Assembly (NCBI GenBank): GCA_949130495.1
Contig: CASBWL010000042.1
Location: forward strand, 992,001 to 1,056,000
Source: Sambucus nigra
Taxonomy: Eukaryota > Streptophyta > Magnoliopsida > Dipsacales > Adoxaceae
Reading direction: 5' to 3'
Length of the DNA stretch: 64,000 nt
Made by a program: the position numbers and the translations under genes. The notes beneath the pieces are model-generated. The model was not told the origin of the DNA and did not search any database. It was given only the letters and a program-made list of their open reading frames with translations. Positions within the stretch are counted from its first letter, which is position 1. Each line of letters opens with the position of its first letter. Below, piece by piece: positions 35,401 to 47,460 of this stretch.

Positions 35401-35559
35401 AAAATCTCCATGATCATGGAATCGATAAATGTCGCTATTAAAGATGATGCGCCTGGAACGTTTCTCGATGATGATCTCACTTATGAGAATGATGCACCCC
35501 CTAGTGATGGTCTCATTGTTTCTCACAATGATATGGTGGACCTCACCCTTAATAAAGAT

Positions 35560-36671
35560 GATCCACCATCTTGGGTTCGCAAGAGTCATAACCCCACGAA
35601 CATTCTTGGAGATCTAAACCATGGTGTCAAGACTCGTGCTCAATTAGAAAATGAGGTTAGAAACTTTCGCTATACTTCTCAAATCGATCCAAAGAACATT
35701 AAGGAAGTACTTAAGGAGGAACATTGGATAAATGTCATGCAAGAGGAGTTGCTTCCATTTGAAAATAATAATGTTTGGGAATCAGTCCCCCGACCTAGAG
35801 ACGCAGACGTCATTGGTATCAAATGGGTTTATAAGAATAAGATAGATGAACATGGTATCATTTTTTGTAACAATGCTAGATTAGTTTCTCAAGGTTACAC
35901 GCAAATTGAGGGTGTTGACTTTGACGAGACATATGCACCTGTTCCTAGGCTAGAGTCCGTTGGTCTTTTGCTAGCCATAACATGTCATCTAAAGTTCAAG
36001 TTTTATCAAATGGATGTCAAGAATGCCTTCCTTAATGGCATTCTACAAGAGGAGGTCTGTGTGGAAGAACTGAAAGGATTCTAAGATCCAAAATTCCCCG
36101 ATTATGTCTTTTATCTCAAAAAAGACCTATACGGATTGAAGCAAGCTCCTCGAGCTTGGTATGAGAGGCTTACTTCCTATCTCCTAGACCGTGGTTTCAA
36201 GAGAGGTGGAGTTGATATGACATTGTTCATGCGTAGAGAGAAGGGGGACATTTTGTTTGGACAAGTCTATGTCGACGACATAATCTTCGGTTCCACTTGT
36301 GACCAATATACTCATCATTTTGCGGAGGATATGACGAGTGAGTTCAAATGAGTATGGTAGGTGAGCTTACTTTCTTCTTAGATCTTGAGGTGCGTCAATT
36401 AGAGGATACGATTTTCATATCCCCAGCCAAGTATGCGAGAGATCTAGTGAAGAAGTTTGGTTTAGACATCGCTAGGCAAACACGTACCTGGATGAGTTCC
36501 ACGATTAAGCTTAGCAAAGATATATCTGGAAAGGCCGTTGAGAAAACCCTCTTTAGGAGTATGATAGGTAGCCATCTTTACCTATCCGCGAGTAGTCCTG
36601 ATATTACCTTTAGTGTAGTTGTGTGTGCTCGTTATCAAGCATCCCCAAAAGAGTCTCACTTGAACGCTTAA
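35560..36671 (+). pseudogene. Copia reverse transcriptase remnant
   Basis: The RVT_2 domain has VIGIKWVYKNKIDEHG, NARLVSQGYTQIEGVDF, YAPVPRLESV and MDVKNAFLNG. A stop follows at 36082-36084. It continues DLYGLKQAPRAWYERL and the catalytic YVDDIIFGST (about 36268-36297). A stop at 36349-36351 precedes LTFFLDLEVRQ, ISPAKYARDLVKKFG and GSHLYLSASSPDITF. Only a few lesions separate otherwise well-conserved blocks. Confidence 0.88.
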
Positions 36672-37101
36672 AAGAATCATTAAATATGTAAGTGGAACTT
36701 TAGATTATTGGATATGATATTTTTTTTGATACCGATGATCATTTATTTGCTTATTCTAATGCCGACTGGGCTGGGGATGTAGATGGTTACAAAATCACCT
36801 TGGGTGGGTATTTCTATTTTGGTAGTGCTCTAGTTTCGTGGTTGAGAAATGAGCATAATTCAATCACTTTGTCGACCGCGGAGGCCGAATACATTGCAAC
36901 CCGTAGTTGATTCACACAACTCTTGTGGATGAAACAATGTTGGGGGATTATGTGATCAACCAAGGCACTATGGCCATTTACTGTGACAATACTAGTGCCA
37001 TTCATCTTTCACGTAATTCGGTCCAACATTCTAGGACAAAGCATGTTAGGATCTATGAGCATTTCATTCGCGACCTTGTCAAAGAAAAAACGTATCCTTA
37101 A
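36672..37101 (+). pseudogene. Copia RNase H remnant
   Basis: Contains SNADWAGDVDG (first catalytic Asp), LSTAEAEYIA (catalytic Glu), and, in a shifted frame, YCDNTSAIHLSRNSVQHSRTKH followed by FIRDLVKEK, the standard C-terminal end of Copia pol. Stops and a frame change lie at about 36714 and 36908. Confidence 0.85.
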
Positions 37102-39266
37102 GCTTTGTTTCCATCAATCTTTAATTCGACTATCTTTTAACTAAGCTATTAGATGCCCTTAGGTTTGAAAATCTTAAGAAATCTATTGGTGTTCTTTCCA
37201 TCGATTGAGTTCGGGTAGTCATTTAGTTTGGTTTTTTTTTTACCATTTTTTATCTCCCTAAACTAGATTGTACATGTTTGTATATATTTTATGAAAAATT
37301 CAAAAACATTTTTTTATTTCCTTTTATAAAAAAAAAATCCAAAAAGATTTTTAATGTTTTATCTTTTTTTTTGGTGGCATGATTAAGATCTTTGAAACAC
37401 TCCTTCACTCCATTTTCCCTGTGTCCTATCATGGTGCGCTAGATTCAATTGTGCTTTTATAGTGCTTAAATATATCTTTTTGGGCACAACGATGTTCTTA
37501 TGTGACTATATACTATATGTTGGTCTCTTATCATTTCCTTTCCTACATAGACATTTCACGGTCTCTCTCGAGTATTGATGTTCTTTGCATGCGCTAAGTG
37601 AGACGTTCTCTTCCCAATACTGTCATTTCCATATAGTTCTCTGAGGATTGTTGTGCATGTAAGAACCATTGCATGTGAGTGTTGTATGTGATTCATGTGT
37701 ATGAGTGTGCAATGTTCCGGGTTGTGATTGGGGAAAATTATCCTTTGCATGGAAAACTACCATTGACTAGAGTTTATGTGTTAAAGAAAAAAAATTAATT
37801 GTGCTTTTAAAGACCAAAGTGAGAATTATTCAATTTGAAAAAAAAGAAAAAAAGAAAAAAAGAAAAAAAGAAAAAAAGAAAAAAAGAAAAAAGGGAAAAT
37901 CCTTGCAAGAAATCCCCATGAAAAGCATTAGTGTATGAGGGAGATTAGTTGAAGATCAATGGGTTTGCATAATTTTATTCCCATTCCATCTTTCCTTTTT
38001 GACTATATTGGGTTGTGAATCATCCAGTCTTCGACATCTATGCATAAGTGCATCGGCCTCTTATGAGTGCCAACTTTGTTTTTCACTAAGGCTGATTTGA
38101 GCACTTGACCAATTTGATGTGTCCATTAGCCGTCGTGCACTATTGCGTAGTCTCGAATTGATTAAATTCACACCCGTACATTCCATTTCCATGTTTCAAA
38201 TGGTTTTCTTACATCACTATGTGATTTTTTTTGTTATGTTCCTTTGTTTCCTTTTTTTCTTTTTGATCTTTCATTGTGGTGTAATTTTTAACAATAAAAT
38301 TATTTTTTTGAGTTCATTCGAACGAGAACACCACCTCCTTCGAACGAGTTTGAAGACGCCCTCTCTGTTTTGCAGTGACCTACCTGTTAGAAGCTCATTC
38401 GATAGTCATTCGAATGAGATTAAATTTTCGTTCGAACGGTCTCTCTTGTATTCAAAAGAGTTCTTAAGTTCGTTCCAACGACCTTCGTTTTCATTTGAAT
38501 GAACTTAGAAATCTCGTTTTTGGATTTTAGGGTCTCACTTCAGCCGCTTTTACCCCATTTCACTTCTCTTTCACTCCTTTTTTTTCTTCTGTACGTTTGT
38601 AGAACTATTTTCTCCCAAACTGATTCGCACCATCCTGCCCTTGCATCCTCTCATCTTTGTACGAAGTTTGGTCTCCATTTGTGCCAACTAGGGTTCTTTT
38701 TTAAGATTCCCCTTCACCAAGGGTTTTCACTTTGAGTAATTACTCTGCTGGTTAGGGTTCCAATCGTCTTTGAGGTATTTTTTTCTATTTCCCTTTTTTT
38801 TATTGACACACTTTCGTGTGCGTGTTCTTGTATTTCTGTATATATACACTGGTTTATGCTTCCAAATCTAAATTTTTTGCTCATATATCCCTGTTTTACA
38901 ACACACACCCATATATTTGTCTCTTTCGATATTTTTTGGAACACCTTTTATTCATTTTTTATATCAAAACTAACAAAAATATTTTTTATTTTGCCCCTTT
39001 CATGTGTGGAATATCACCAATTTCTGTCCTTTTTTTAAAACTTATTTTTTCTGAAATGGTGCTATTTCAGTCGTGCTTTTCGTTCCCGTACCTTCAATCT
39101 TATATTTCTATTTATATTCTTGTTGATTCTTGGTTTGCTGGCTTTGGTTGGTCTCGGGGGTCGATTGGAATTCTTGTTGGAGATAGCTTCTTAGAGAGTT
39201 GTGTAGGTTTTAATATTCTAGTCGGGTTCCCATTTTTTCATTCCCTCTTCCCGTGTGTTGATTCTT
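37102..39266 (+). other. Copia spacer between pol and the extra ORF
   Basis: Long non-coding spacer. It includes an (AAAAAAG)n tract at about 37840-37892 and a GTTCGAACG-rich block at 38310-38510 resembling the motif arrays of the LTRs. No gene is recognised. Such spacers are usual before the envelope-position ORF in Sireviruses. Confidence 0.5.
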
Positions 39267-42045
39267 ATGGCTGGGGGTCGCAAATGCCGATCATCTCGCG
39301 ATGAGTCTCTTGCAGAGACTTCTACCCCTTGTGGGAGAGCCTCCTTGTAAGGACACAAATTTCCAATTGAGTCTTATGTAATGTTGGCTCAATTTCGAAC
39401 AAAACAATTTGACTCATAGGATAGAGTGTGTAGTGTATCCATCGAAGCCTATGACGAGTTTGTTGAAGACGTAGATGCAAGTTTTGAAAAGCTTCATCAT
39501 TTTTCGGTTTCTTGTGCCTCGTTTATGCGTCATCAACATCACAATGTTCCAAGGTCTCCAAAAGGTATGAATGCAATTATGTATATTTAGGTCCTTGGAT
39601 ATTTTCAATTGAGTGTATTTTATTAAATATTTTTTATGACTTTATTTTTCCTAGAAAATATTTATTGAGAACTTTTCATAAAAGTTTTGGGCTTAAAAAT
39701 GAGTTTTATATTTTCTGTAAAGTCGTTCGAACGAATTTGGGATCTCGTTCGAACGAGATTCCCAGGTCATTCGAACGAGATTCCCAGGTCATTCGAACGA
39801 GACTTCTAACGACTTTAGCATTTCTCTCACTGACTTATCATTAGTAAATTCGTTCGAACGAAAAAGTCGTTCGAACGAGATTTGATGGAAACAATATTTG
39901 ATAGTTTTTCCCACTTTTTCCCACTACTTTTTGCCAGAATTAATTAAGTGCGAGAACCAACTTTTTTAATCTAACTTTTTCATCTTCTACAACCTCTACG
40001 AGATAGTTTTGAGAACTTAATTCCTCTATGAAAAAGTTCATGTTTGAGTGTTAGTTTTTTCAAGAAAATTATTCCTAAACACTTTTGTTTACACCTATAA
40101 TAGGTTAATTCCAAGTTCTTCATATATATATATATATATATATTGCTTAGCGTGTTTGGGACTGGTTTTACTTCCATTCCCATAAAGAAGACAGTTTGGG
40201 TTCGTCTCCACCCTAAAGGAGTTTGTTTGCGTGCTGCGGGATTCCCACTCGGAGAAAGGCTTCAGGTGCAGATTGACGGCTGTCCAAAAGATTCATTCGT
40301 GGATTCCAAGGTTCCAGTGGAGTTCGGGATTGTCGACTAGGCGGAGGTAGTTACAAGAAGACTCGTCAAGGATTAGACGGAGTCAAGTCGTGTGTAGTAA
40401 GTCATCTGTCTTGTAATCATAAAATCGTACTTAGTGGACTTAAGGCTAGGGGTCGTCCGAGGTTTTTCCCATTTGAATTTTCATCGTACATCGCGACGTA
40501 GTGGTTTGTGATTTATTTTATCTAGCTATATCACTTAGATGCATGCTTAAGACTAAAAGATAAAATATGGTTTAAATCACAACTCATGCTTAATTTGGTG
40601 CTAAAATTAATTTGGGTAATATTTAATTAATTTATTTCAAGTCATTAATTTGAATTTGATAAAATTTGGTTTGGCCTATGTAGAAAAATGAATTAATCTT
40701 GTTAGGCAAATTTTAGGACTTGGATTGAATTAAGTTGTTTAAGTGAAAATTAATGTGTTGATTAATTTAATGTCACTTTTAGTTTAGTTTAATTTTGATT
40801 TTGAAGAAATTAAAATTTGAAGGTTGTTTATGTTTTAAATTTGAAATTTGTAGTTTTTGTGTTGAACCATCTTATTCCGCATTTAAAAGAAATTCATATC
40901 TAACATTTAAAAACGTTTTTTTTAAATTGGCGATCTATCGGTGTTTCACTCCTAAGCATGTCGTCCTACCTTTACGCCTCTCCGATGGGCGAGTCTTATA
41001 GAGTACAAGCATTTTGGTTGCTTTGGTTTTCATGTTCGGTCAGTCGTTAGAAGTGAGTTGTTACTTTGTCTGATTTTTCAAGGACTTCTCTTCCCGAGTG
41101 GTTTGAGGGACGTGGGTGGGATCCTCTCTTTTCCATGTATGATGTGATTCTTCCCGACCTTTTTCGAGAATTCTATCATCACATGGCAACACGCACAACT
41201 ACCATCCGCTCCACTGTTTGAGGTGTCCATTGTCATTACCTATGACACCATTGCCTCTCTGTTAGGCATTCCTCAGGCGCTTGATGCTACATTTCCTCAT
41301 CCTGAGGATGAGCGGATCCCCATACATGATATCTTTTCTATGCTTTTCCATACCTTCCATTCCGAGACTGTTACCCTCTATTATTTTGACCTCTTGCCTG
41401 ACTTCAGGATCCTTAATTGGATCACATGCGCTTATTTCATTCTCTATGCCAATTCTACATAGATTTCTAATGAGATTGTTTAGTTTATGCTTGCCATTAG
41501 CATACGGTCTATCATTGATCTTCCAACGACGATGTTCGATTTTATGGCCTACGTGCCAAATAGTGGGACATCATCCATTCGATTTGCCCATCCTTACAGG
41601 ATCTTAGTTACCCATCTTTGTCTCACTGCACAGGTACCTATTCTCCTTGATGAGGAGTAGATGAGCTCGTTGTCGACTATTGACGTGAACTCTGTTCGCC
41701 ACTCTAAGGGCTATCTCCTTACTTCTGCTTGTCAGTATCGCTAAACTGCCCCTTCCACCTCTTCTGCTTCTTCTTCTTCGGGTCCTACCTAGCCTCGGGA
41801 TCTTTATCTCCCTCTTCCTCTTATCTGGATGGGGATTCCTTATTAGTTCAGGAGTTGACCAGAAAGATTCAAAGCATGTCCTCACAACAGCTGGAGGATT
41901 GCCAGAGAATTGAGGCTGAGATGGTCGAGACCCGACGTCTTCAGGCCAGTTTACTTGCCTAGCTTTCCCGATAGAGTGAACAAAGGATGAGGATGGAGTC
42001 GTTGTTGATGGCTCATTTAGAGAAGATGCGTCGTTAGGAGCAGCG
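39267..42045 (+). pseudogene. Extra (envelope-position) ORF of the Copia element, split by a solo LTR
   Basis: An ATG at 39267 opens with a basic lead (MAGGRKCRSSRDESLAE). The frame is cut at 39345 by the solo LTR and resumes after 40953. Recognisable later pieces are ITYDTIASLLGIPQALDATF (41235), a hydrophobic FDLLPDFRILNWITCAYFIL (41380) and a coiled-coil-like VQELTRKIQSMSSQQLEDCQ (41850). The LLGIP pattern is shared with ORFs found downstream of pol in large plant retroelements, which are of uncertain function. Multiple stops are present. I see no signal peptide or fusion motif, so a true envelope role is unsupported. Confidence 0.55.
39346..40948 (+). mobile_element. Solo LTR (TG...CA, TSD CTCCT) inside the Copia element
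   Basis: Begins TGTAAGGACACAAATTTCC, the same start as the Copia LTRs, and ends GTGTTTCA. It is flanked by the exact 5-bp duplication CTCCT (39341-39345 and 40949-40953). At 1603 bp it is longer than, and largely different from, the 1170-bp LTRs except at the start, the TCGTTCGAACGA block (39723-39880) and the GTCGTCCGAGGTTTTTCCC region (about 40452). It comes from a related but distinct family and lost its interior by LTR-LTR recombination. An (AT)n tract lies at 40122-40142. Confidence 0.9.
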
Positions 42046-42791
42046 ATGTGGGGTGAGCATCTGGAGCTGGACCGGAGCATAGTGATACAACTGATGATCT
42101 TCCGCCACCATTTGAGAGTTGATTTTGTACTGAGAGTTTATGTAGTTGGTTCTTGTATTTTGTTGTATTTTGAGAAGGATAGAGTTTGTATGTTTTTTTG
42201 GGACAAATATTGGTACTGTATTGGTCTTATTTGTCATTATCTCTTGTCGCAGTTGGATTTTATGCTACTCTGTATCATCTTGCTTTATTATATAGTGATT
42301 CAGTTTCATATCCTCTCTCTTTATACGTGTTGATTACCACCTTTTATATATCCTGACTTGTTGATATATGCTTATGTTATCTCTTATATTGATAATCTTA
42401 TTCACCGTGTCACATGCTCCTCTCATTTATTTATATGACAGTGTGATCGCCTTATAATGTCTATCCATATATGTGACGTTATTTTCAGAATATTTTATTC
42501 TTTATCCATTTGTCTTTTTCGGACAAAAAAGGGGAGAGGGTTTTGGACGTAGGAGGAGTTATTATCTTCCATTTTAACTCTTTATTCTCCCATACGTGAC
42601 GGGTATTTGTTGTTTTGTGTGTGTAGGTTTCCGCCTTCATGATTGCATCATAAGCTACACAACGGAACATCGATTGTTCAGTAGTTTTTAGGTTGTCGGT
42701 GTCCATTTTTTTTGGGTTTTGGGATGGGCATAGGTGGCTTGACGGCCTGGCTTATCATTTTTCATTACATCTCATGTTTTATATCGAAATA

Positions 42792-42806
42792 GCTAAAGGG
42801 AGAGAT
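42792..42806 (+). other. Polypurine tract of the Copia element
   Basis: AAAGGGAGAGA, just before the 3' LTR start, is the usual plus-strand priming site. Confidence 0.7.
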
Positions 42807-42807
42807 T

Positions 42808-43987
42808 TATAAGGAAAAATTTCCAATTGAGTCTTATGTATGTATTGGCTTATTCCGTTTGTCAAAACATGTAGGTTTAGATGAGTGTCATATATCTGTT
42901 ACTCAAGCCTATGAATCGAGACACGCAAGTGAGTACATTTGGTGCTACATGATTGGACGCGCTGCATGTTTCTCGAGATCGAAGGTAAATGACATTTTAT
43001 GGTCAAAATAATCATAAATGTATCTGGACTTAATTTTCTGAGGCTTTTTATCATTTTAAAATGTTCCTGAAAAACTTACTTTTGTTCAGTCATTCTAATG
43101 AGAAGGCATTCTTGTTCGAGCGAGGGTTCCAACGAGATGGCATTCTCATTCAAACATGTTTCAAACGACTTTCAAACGACTTTCAAACGAGTGATTTCTA
43201 TTTACTTTTTATCCTCATGTTTGAAGCTCGTTAGAAGGTTATTCGAACGAAACTCATCATTTGTTCGAACGAACTTTGACCTTGCTCCAATAAGGTATGA
43301 AAAGTCGTTCGAACGAACCTGTATTCTCGTTCTAATGAACTCATGAATTTCAAGAAAATGGTTTTGACTTTTTCCTGATTCAAACACTTGTTAAAACTTA
43401 GGTTTTCATTCATAATTCATTAGGATCTTTTGTATAAAAATGTTTTTAAGCCTTTAAAAACACTTTTTTAACCTTAATCCAAATACCTTATTGATTATCT
43501 TGATTATCGTTTAAGATCAAACCCAAAATATTACATTCTATAGTTTCTAGTATGGTGGATTCCACACAAGTGGGTGACGGTTGAGGCTATCGGAGGAGCT
43601 CGAGGCATGGAGTTACTGTAAGGTTGACACTGGACTGCACAGTTGCTATGAATGAAGGTTTGAGGCATTCATTCGCATAGGGTTGAGGAGTCAAGTGTTA
43701 TAAGTCTTTTGACTCTTTGATAAAACCTTCTTTATAGTGATTTTCGTCTTGGCCTGGCCGTTTGAGGTTTTTCCCAGTTGGATTTTCCTTGTACATCTCC
43801 GTCTCGTGTGTGATTGTGCTTATTGTTAATTAACTGATTTATCTTGCATTAAAACTTAGTAATTAAGGTAAACAAGATTAAAATTGGTAATAATATGGTA
43901 TGAATGTTTACAAAGGCTTAGACTAAATTTGGAAAATCCTATTATCACTTAATTTATTTTATTCGTAAGTGGAAAATCGAACTTTCA
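42808..43987 (+). repeat. 3' LTR of the Copia element
   Basis: Begins TATAAGGAAAAATTTCC (TG mutated to TA) and ends ACTTTCA. It is homologous to 26994-28163 along the whole length, including the motif cluster at 43090-43350. Confidence 0.87.
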
Positions 43988-44298
43988 ATTTTCATCAGAC
44001 TCGCTTCATGCATCCCAATCATCATAAGCTTCTTCATCAATTGGGGGTTGGATTTCATGGTGTTATGCACCATAGGGTGAAGTTGTGATTCTAATTGGAA
44101 GTCGGTGGGGGTTGGAGGTCTTAAGAAAGGGTTTTTATGCCTAGGGTTTAAAACGGATATGAGATATGCAACAATTAGGGGTTGCAATGGTGAATAAGTC
44201 TTTAGTGGCCATCTGTATATGATGGTGACAATCAAAACTATTTGAAATAGGTCCTTATTGGACATTAATTGGGTGGTAGCATTTGGTTGAATTGCCAC
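43988..44298 (-). pseudogene. Gag-like ORF of the outer LTR element
   Basis: The minus-strand frame opens MAIQPNATTQLMSNKDLFQ close after the primer-binding site and runs to the Copia insertion point. It resembles the N-terminal gag region of plant LTR elements only weakly, and no zinc knuckle is present. Position is the main argument. Confidence 0.35.
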
Positions 44299-44486
44299 AG
44301 ACCACTTGGCACGTTCATTGCATCAACGACTTCGACCTTGTGGAGTGGTGTCTAGCCTATGCAATAAATCTTTATCCGATTCATCCATTTGAATCTTCTT
44401 CCATAGATCCATCAATACTGATGCAAAGGGGGATATCCCCCACCATCCACAGACACCAAGGAGCTCACCTCATTTTGATACAAATT

Positions 44487-44791
44487 CGATGCAATCACCA
44501 AAAATTGGATCTATAGAAGACAATAACACAAACACAAATTTGAAAACTATATCACTAAGCCAAATATTCTATCTTCTCAGTAGGGAATGATTACATTTAT
44601 TGACCTACGAGATGGTTCCAAAAGATTTAGCTATCCATTAATTATCATGATTGACAACTCTAATGGTACCTTCTAGAATCTCTTATCCTAACTATAATAT
44701 CTAAACACTACAATAGGATAAGTGTGACAAAAGACAAAAGAACGAAAAAAGGGAAAATGCAAATATACTCCATCTTTTATTATTTACATCA
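44487..44791 (-). repeat. 5' LTR of the outer element
   Basis: Partner of 25958-26271. It begins CGATGCAATCACC (first base mutated) and ends TTTACATCA next to ATAAT. Confidence 0.82.
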
Positions 44792-44824
44792 ATAATTTTC
44801 TTATTTGATTTTTATATGGATCAA

Positions 44825-44993
44825 ATACCAAAAAGTCCCTCAAACATTTTTTAATACACATTTAGTTCAAGTCTCCAAAAAGTTCTTTACTGGCGCGAAC
44901 CTTTACAAGTAAGAGAATAATGGACTTTTTGGTATAAAATAAAAGGCTTGAACTAAACATGTATTAAAAAATGTTCGAGGGACTATTTGGTAT
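44825..44993. mobile_element. 169-bp MITE with 45-bp inverted repeats
   Basis: ATACCAAAAAGTCCCTCAAA...TTTAGTTCAAG at the left pairs with the reverse complement of CTTGAACTAAA...GGGACTATTTGGTAT. The centre contains CTGGCGCGAACCTTTACAAG, which matches the cassette in the foldback element at 4900-4935. Target duplication is unclear. Confidence 0.85.
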
Positions 44994-45856
44994 ATGCCTA
45001 TTTTTATATTAGCTTTTAAACATTAGTATATGGTTGTTCAAGTTTAGAAGGAATACAAAGAATTTTGGTGCATTTAATGAATCGATGATATGTTTGTTTA
45101 TGATAAACCAAATAATATAAACTAGAGTTCCTTCCCCCCAAAAAAAACTAACAAGAAAAAGATAAAATATTATTAAATAATGAACTTGGCTTTGTCCATT
45201 ATCAAATAGTTCCCAAATAGCACATAGAATACCGTTTATGGTGTATTTTCCCATCATTTGCCACCATAGATCATAAAAATGGAGCATTCGATTTAAAATA
45301 ATTAGCAATGGGTAGAGAGGCCACATATCACAAGATATTATATACTATGGTGTAAGATTTGAATTTTTCGATGTGAAGTTTTATATTATTAACAACCTCC
45401 CTTATATGTGGCATAACTTACTAAATACATTGACAATTTTTATCTAGCGCTAAGGCGTATTGGAGTCTTGAGCTCTTGAGATAGCTTGTCGTGATACTAT
45501 GTCACATCCAATGCAAATCAACTAGATCATATTATCATATATACTTCGGTAAAAGACTTTGATGTCCTGATTTGGAATTTATATGCTCAAACGCGTGCCT
45601 TATTTATGGTACGATTTGAGATAAACATAGTGCAAATTATATGAGACGATATAAAGTATTTGGAAAAGTAATGACGGGTGGAAAGGTTCACAGTGTTGTA
45701 TATTGCGGTATAAGGCTTTTATTTCAGAATGCAGGATTTTATATTCTTGACACTAGCAATGTCTTTTGGGGATGATGCCATGTTACTTCAATTGTTGTTT
45801 GCAACTGCATTTAATGGATCGCATTAGTCCTCATTATCAATTAGGACTTATAGTTT
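44994..45856. other. Gene-free stretch
   Basis: AT-rich, no recognised coding sequence or element. Confidence 0.4.
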
Positions 45857-46286
45857 ATGTAATACCCCAATATTTTGAGAATACAATCAATTGATTTAAT
45901 TAATTAGTAATAACTTAATTATATTAAATGGGAGCATAAAACTTTTTTGTGGGCCATTTTTTTAGAATTAAATTCATGTGATGAATTAATGGAAGTAAAA
46001 TTAAATTATGATTATTCTTACGATTTGGTTCAATTAACTCATAGATGTGAAGTGGAAATTGTAATGCTAATTTCAGTTATTAATTCATCCTAATGAATGT
46101 AATTAGTTATATAAGTTGTGTACTCATTTGAATTAATGTGATCTTTTCATTTGTATTATTAAGATGAATGGGCCGAAGGAATCTTTTATTTGATAAAAAA
46201 GGGAAGGGACATCAAGCTTAGAGGTAGGGTTTCCTTTATATCCCATCTTTTTTTCTTTGCGACACATTTTCAGCTTATGATAGAAA
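45857..46286 (+). repeat. LTR-like fragment (starts TGTAATACCCC)
   Basis: TGTAATACCCCAATATTTTG is a typical start of Ty3/gypsy-type LTRs. The following AT-rich sequence and GGGTTTCCTTTATATCCC (a TATA-like box region) fit an LTR promoter. I found no second copy, so it is a fragment or solo remnant. Confidence 0.45.
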
Positions 46287-46418
46287 TTTGATGTTTTTGA
46301 GACATCAAACTTTTTGATATCTTGAATTCTGATTGATTAATGTCACTGGTGCGGACCCATTTTCATAAATAATATGAATTTCCACTTTCAAATAATTTAA
46401 TATCTCAAAAACATCAAA
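46287..46418. mobile_element. Foldback MITE, copy A (TTTGATGTTTTTGAGACATC ends)
   Basis: The terminus TTTGATGTTTTTGAGACATC is self-complementary (TTTGATG...CATCAAA) and also pairs with the opposite end. It is homologous to 56156-56316 through CTTGAATTCTGATTG and the central CTGGTGCGGACC motif. The right arm is shortened. Confidence 0.75.
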
Positions 46419-46559
46419 TTTTTTTCTTTGAACTTATATGTGCACTGAGTCTTAGCCGTGGGTTTCATGTATGGGTTTCATATTGAATATGGTTATTGTT
46501 TTAGCTGGTAACCAATCATTGCAGCGCTAGGATAGATAATAGTGGAGAGGACCCCTGTG

Positions 46560-47112
46560 AACAAAAGAAATAATAAAAGGGAAATGCTATGTGTCCCAAA
46601 CAACTCCCCCAAATCGTCCCTTAAACAACACAAATGAATTATTTAGCAAGATTAAACACTTGCCTCGAAGTTGTAGAGGTTGAATCATCCTCGAGATCGC
46701 GTTTGGGCCAGAAATCTCCAAGTTTTTCCTCTCTCTCTTCTTTTCTTTCTCCTTTCCTTCTTTCTTTCTCTTTCTCTTAAGTGAGAATGGCTTGATCCGT
46801 AAGCCTCTTAAACCTTTAAAACACAAATCCCAGTTTTAAATGTTAATACACACTTTAAATGACTCGTTTACTCCAATTCGAGTCAAACAAACTTAAAATA
46901 TTCCGAAACCGAAATAAAACCCAATGACATTCTTTTTTACTATCTCGACCCATCCGGAATCAATGGCGCATTCAGAATTATCATTCGGAATACTTTATAA
47001 CGTCCTCAATTTCTAGATTTCAATTTCCAAAATTTAAAATTCTTCAATTTAAATAAATTTTAATTTTCCCAAAAATTAAATTTCTCGGTCCCAAAGTCAT
47101 GGGTTGTTACAT
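46560..47112 (-). repeat. Gypsy-type LTR fragment, minus strand
   Basis: The reverse complement begins TGTAACAACCCATGAC and continues with TTTGGGACCGAG, the style of chromovirus-like LTRs. It runs through a purine-rich leader-like stretch (complement of 46720-46790). The boundary on the left is uncertain. Confidence 0.45.
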
Positions 47113-47460
47113 ATACAAGAATTAATGGATTGAAATTCGCAATGTCCAATGCAACTGCAAGTCTAATCCATCGTCGGTCCTACTATCCCTGTCTTTAAGA
47201 TTACCCTAGGGAAAAACATTTATAATTTGGGTCAGAGCCCGAGGTGTGCAAGGATTCTTCACCAGTAAATATGCAATTTGTTACTAACTTATACTTCATG
47301 TCTCCTCATCGACGCTCACATGTAATGAGTACCTGACCTCTTATCTAGAAGCAGTCCTACTCGTATCCTCAATCAAATGACAATAGTAACTTCCATTATT
47401 TAATCAGTCATGTAAGGAATAATCCATTCAACTATGCAATAACTAAAAGTGGGTACTCAT
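47113..47460. other. Gene-free stretch
   Basis: No recognised feature. Confidence 0.35.

Larger units (their letters stand above)
26994..43987 (+). mobile_element. Sirevirus-like Ty1/copia retrotransposon, with nested insertions
   Basis: LTRs at 26994-28163 (1170 bp) and 42808-43987 (1180 bp) share the order of all landmarks but are visibly diverged. The primer-binding site follows the 5' LTR and a purine tract precedes the 3' LTR. The interior runs gag, protease, integrase, RT and RNase H, then a long spacer and an additional ORF in the envelope position. That last feature is what suggests the Sirevirus lineage. Removing the CACTA element (30064-34016) and the solo LTR (39346-40948) leaves about 11.4 kb, a plausible Sirevirus size. 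The five flanking bases (GTCTT before, ATTTT after) match poorly. Every coding block is frame-disrupted. Confidence 0.85.
25958..44791 (-). mobile_element. Outer LTR retrotransposon (TSD ATAAT), interrupted by the Copia element
   Basis: Two direct repeats (25958-26271 and 44487-44791) are flanked by the identical 5-bp duplication ATAAT (25953-25957 and 44792-44796). Next to the right LTR, the minus strand has a primer-binding-like GTATCAAAATGAG (about 44467-44480). So it reads right to left, with the 5' LTR on the right. Its own interior is only about 0.7 kb (26272-26993) plus about 0.5 kb (43988-44486). It carries a short gag-like ORF (44298-43988) and no pol. It is either non-autonomous or heavily deleted. 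All the rest of its span is the later Copia insertion. Confidence 0.8.

Noticed and set aside
41604..42080. 158-residue minus-strand ORF opposite the Copia extra ORF
   Set aside because: It is antisense to the plus-strand ORF that fits the element's layout, and its composition is arginine/serine-rich shadow.
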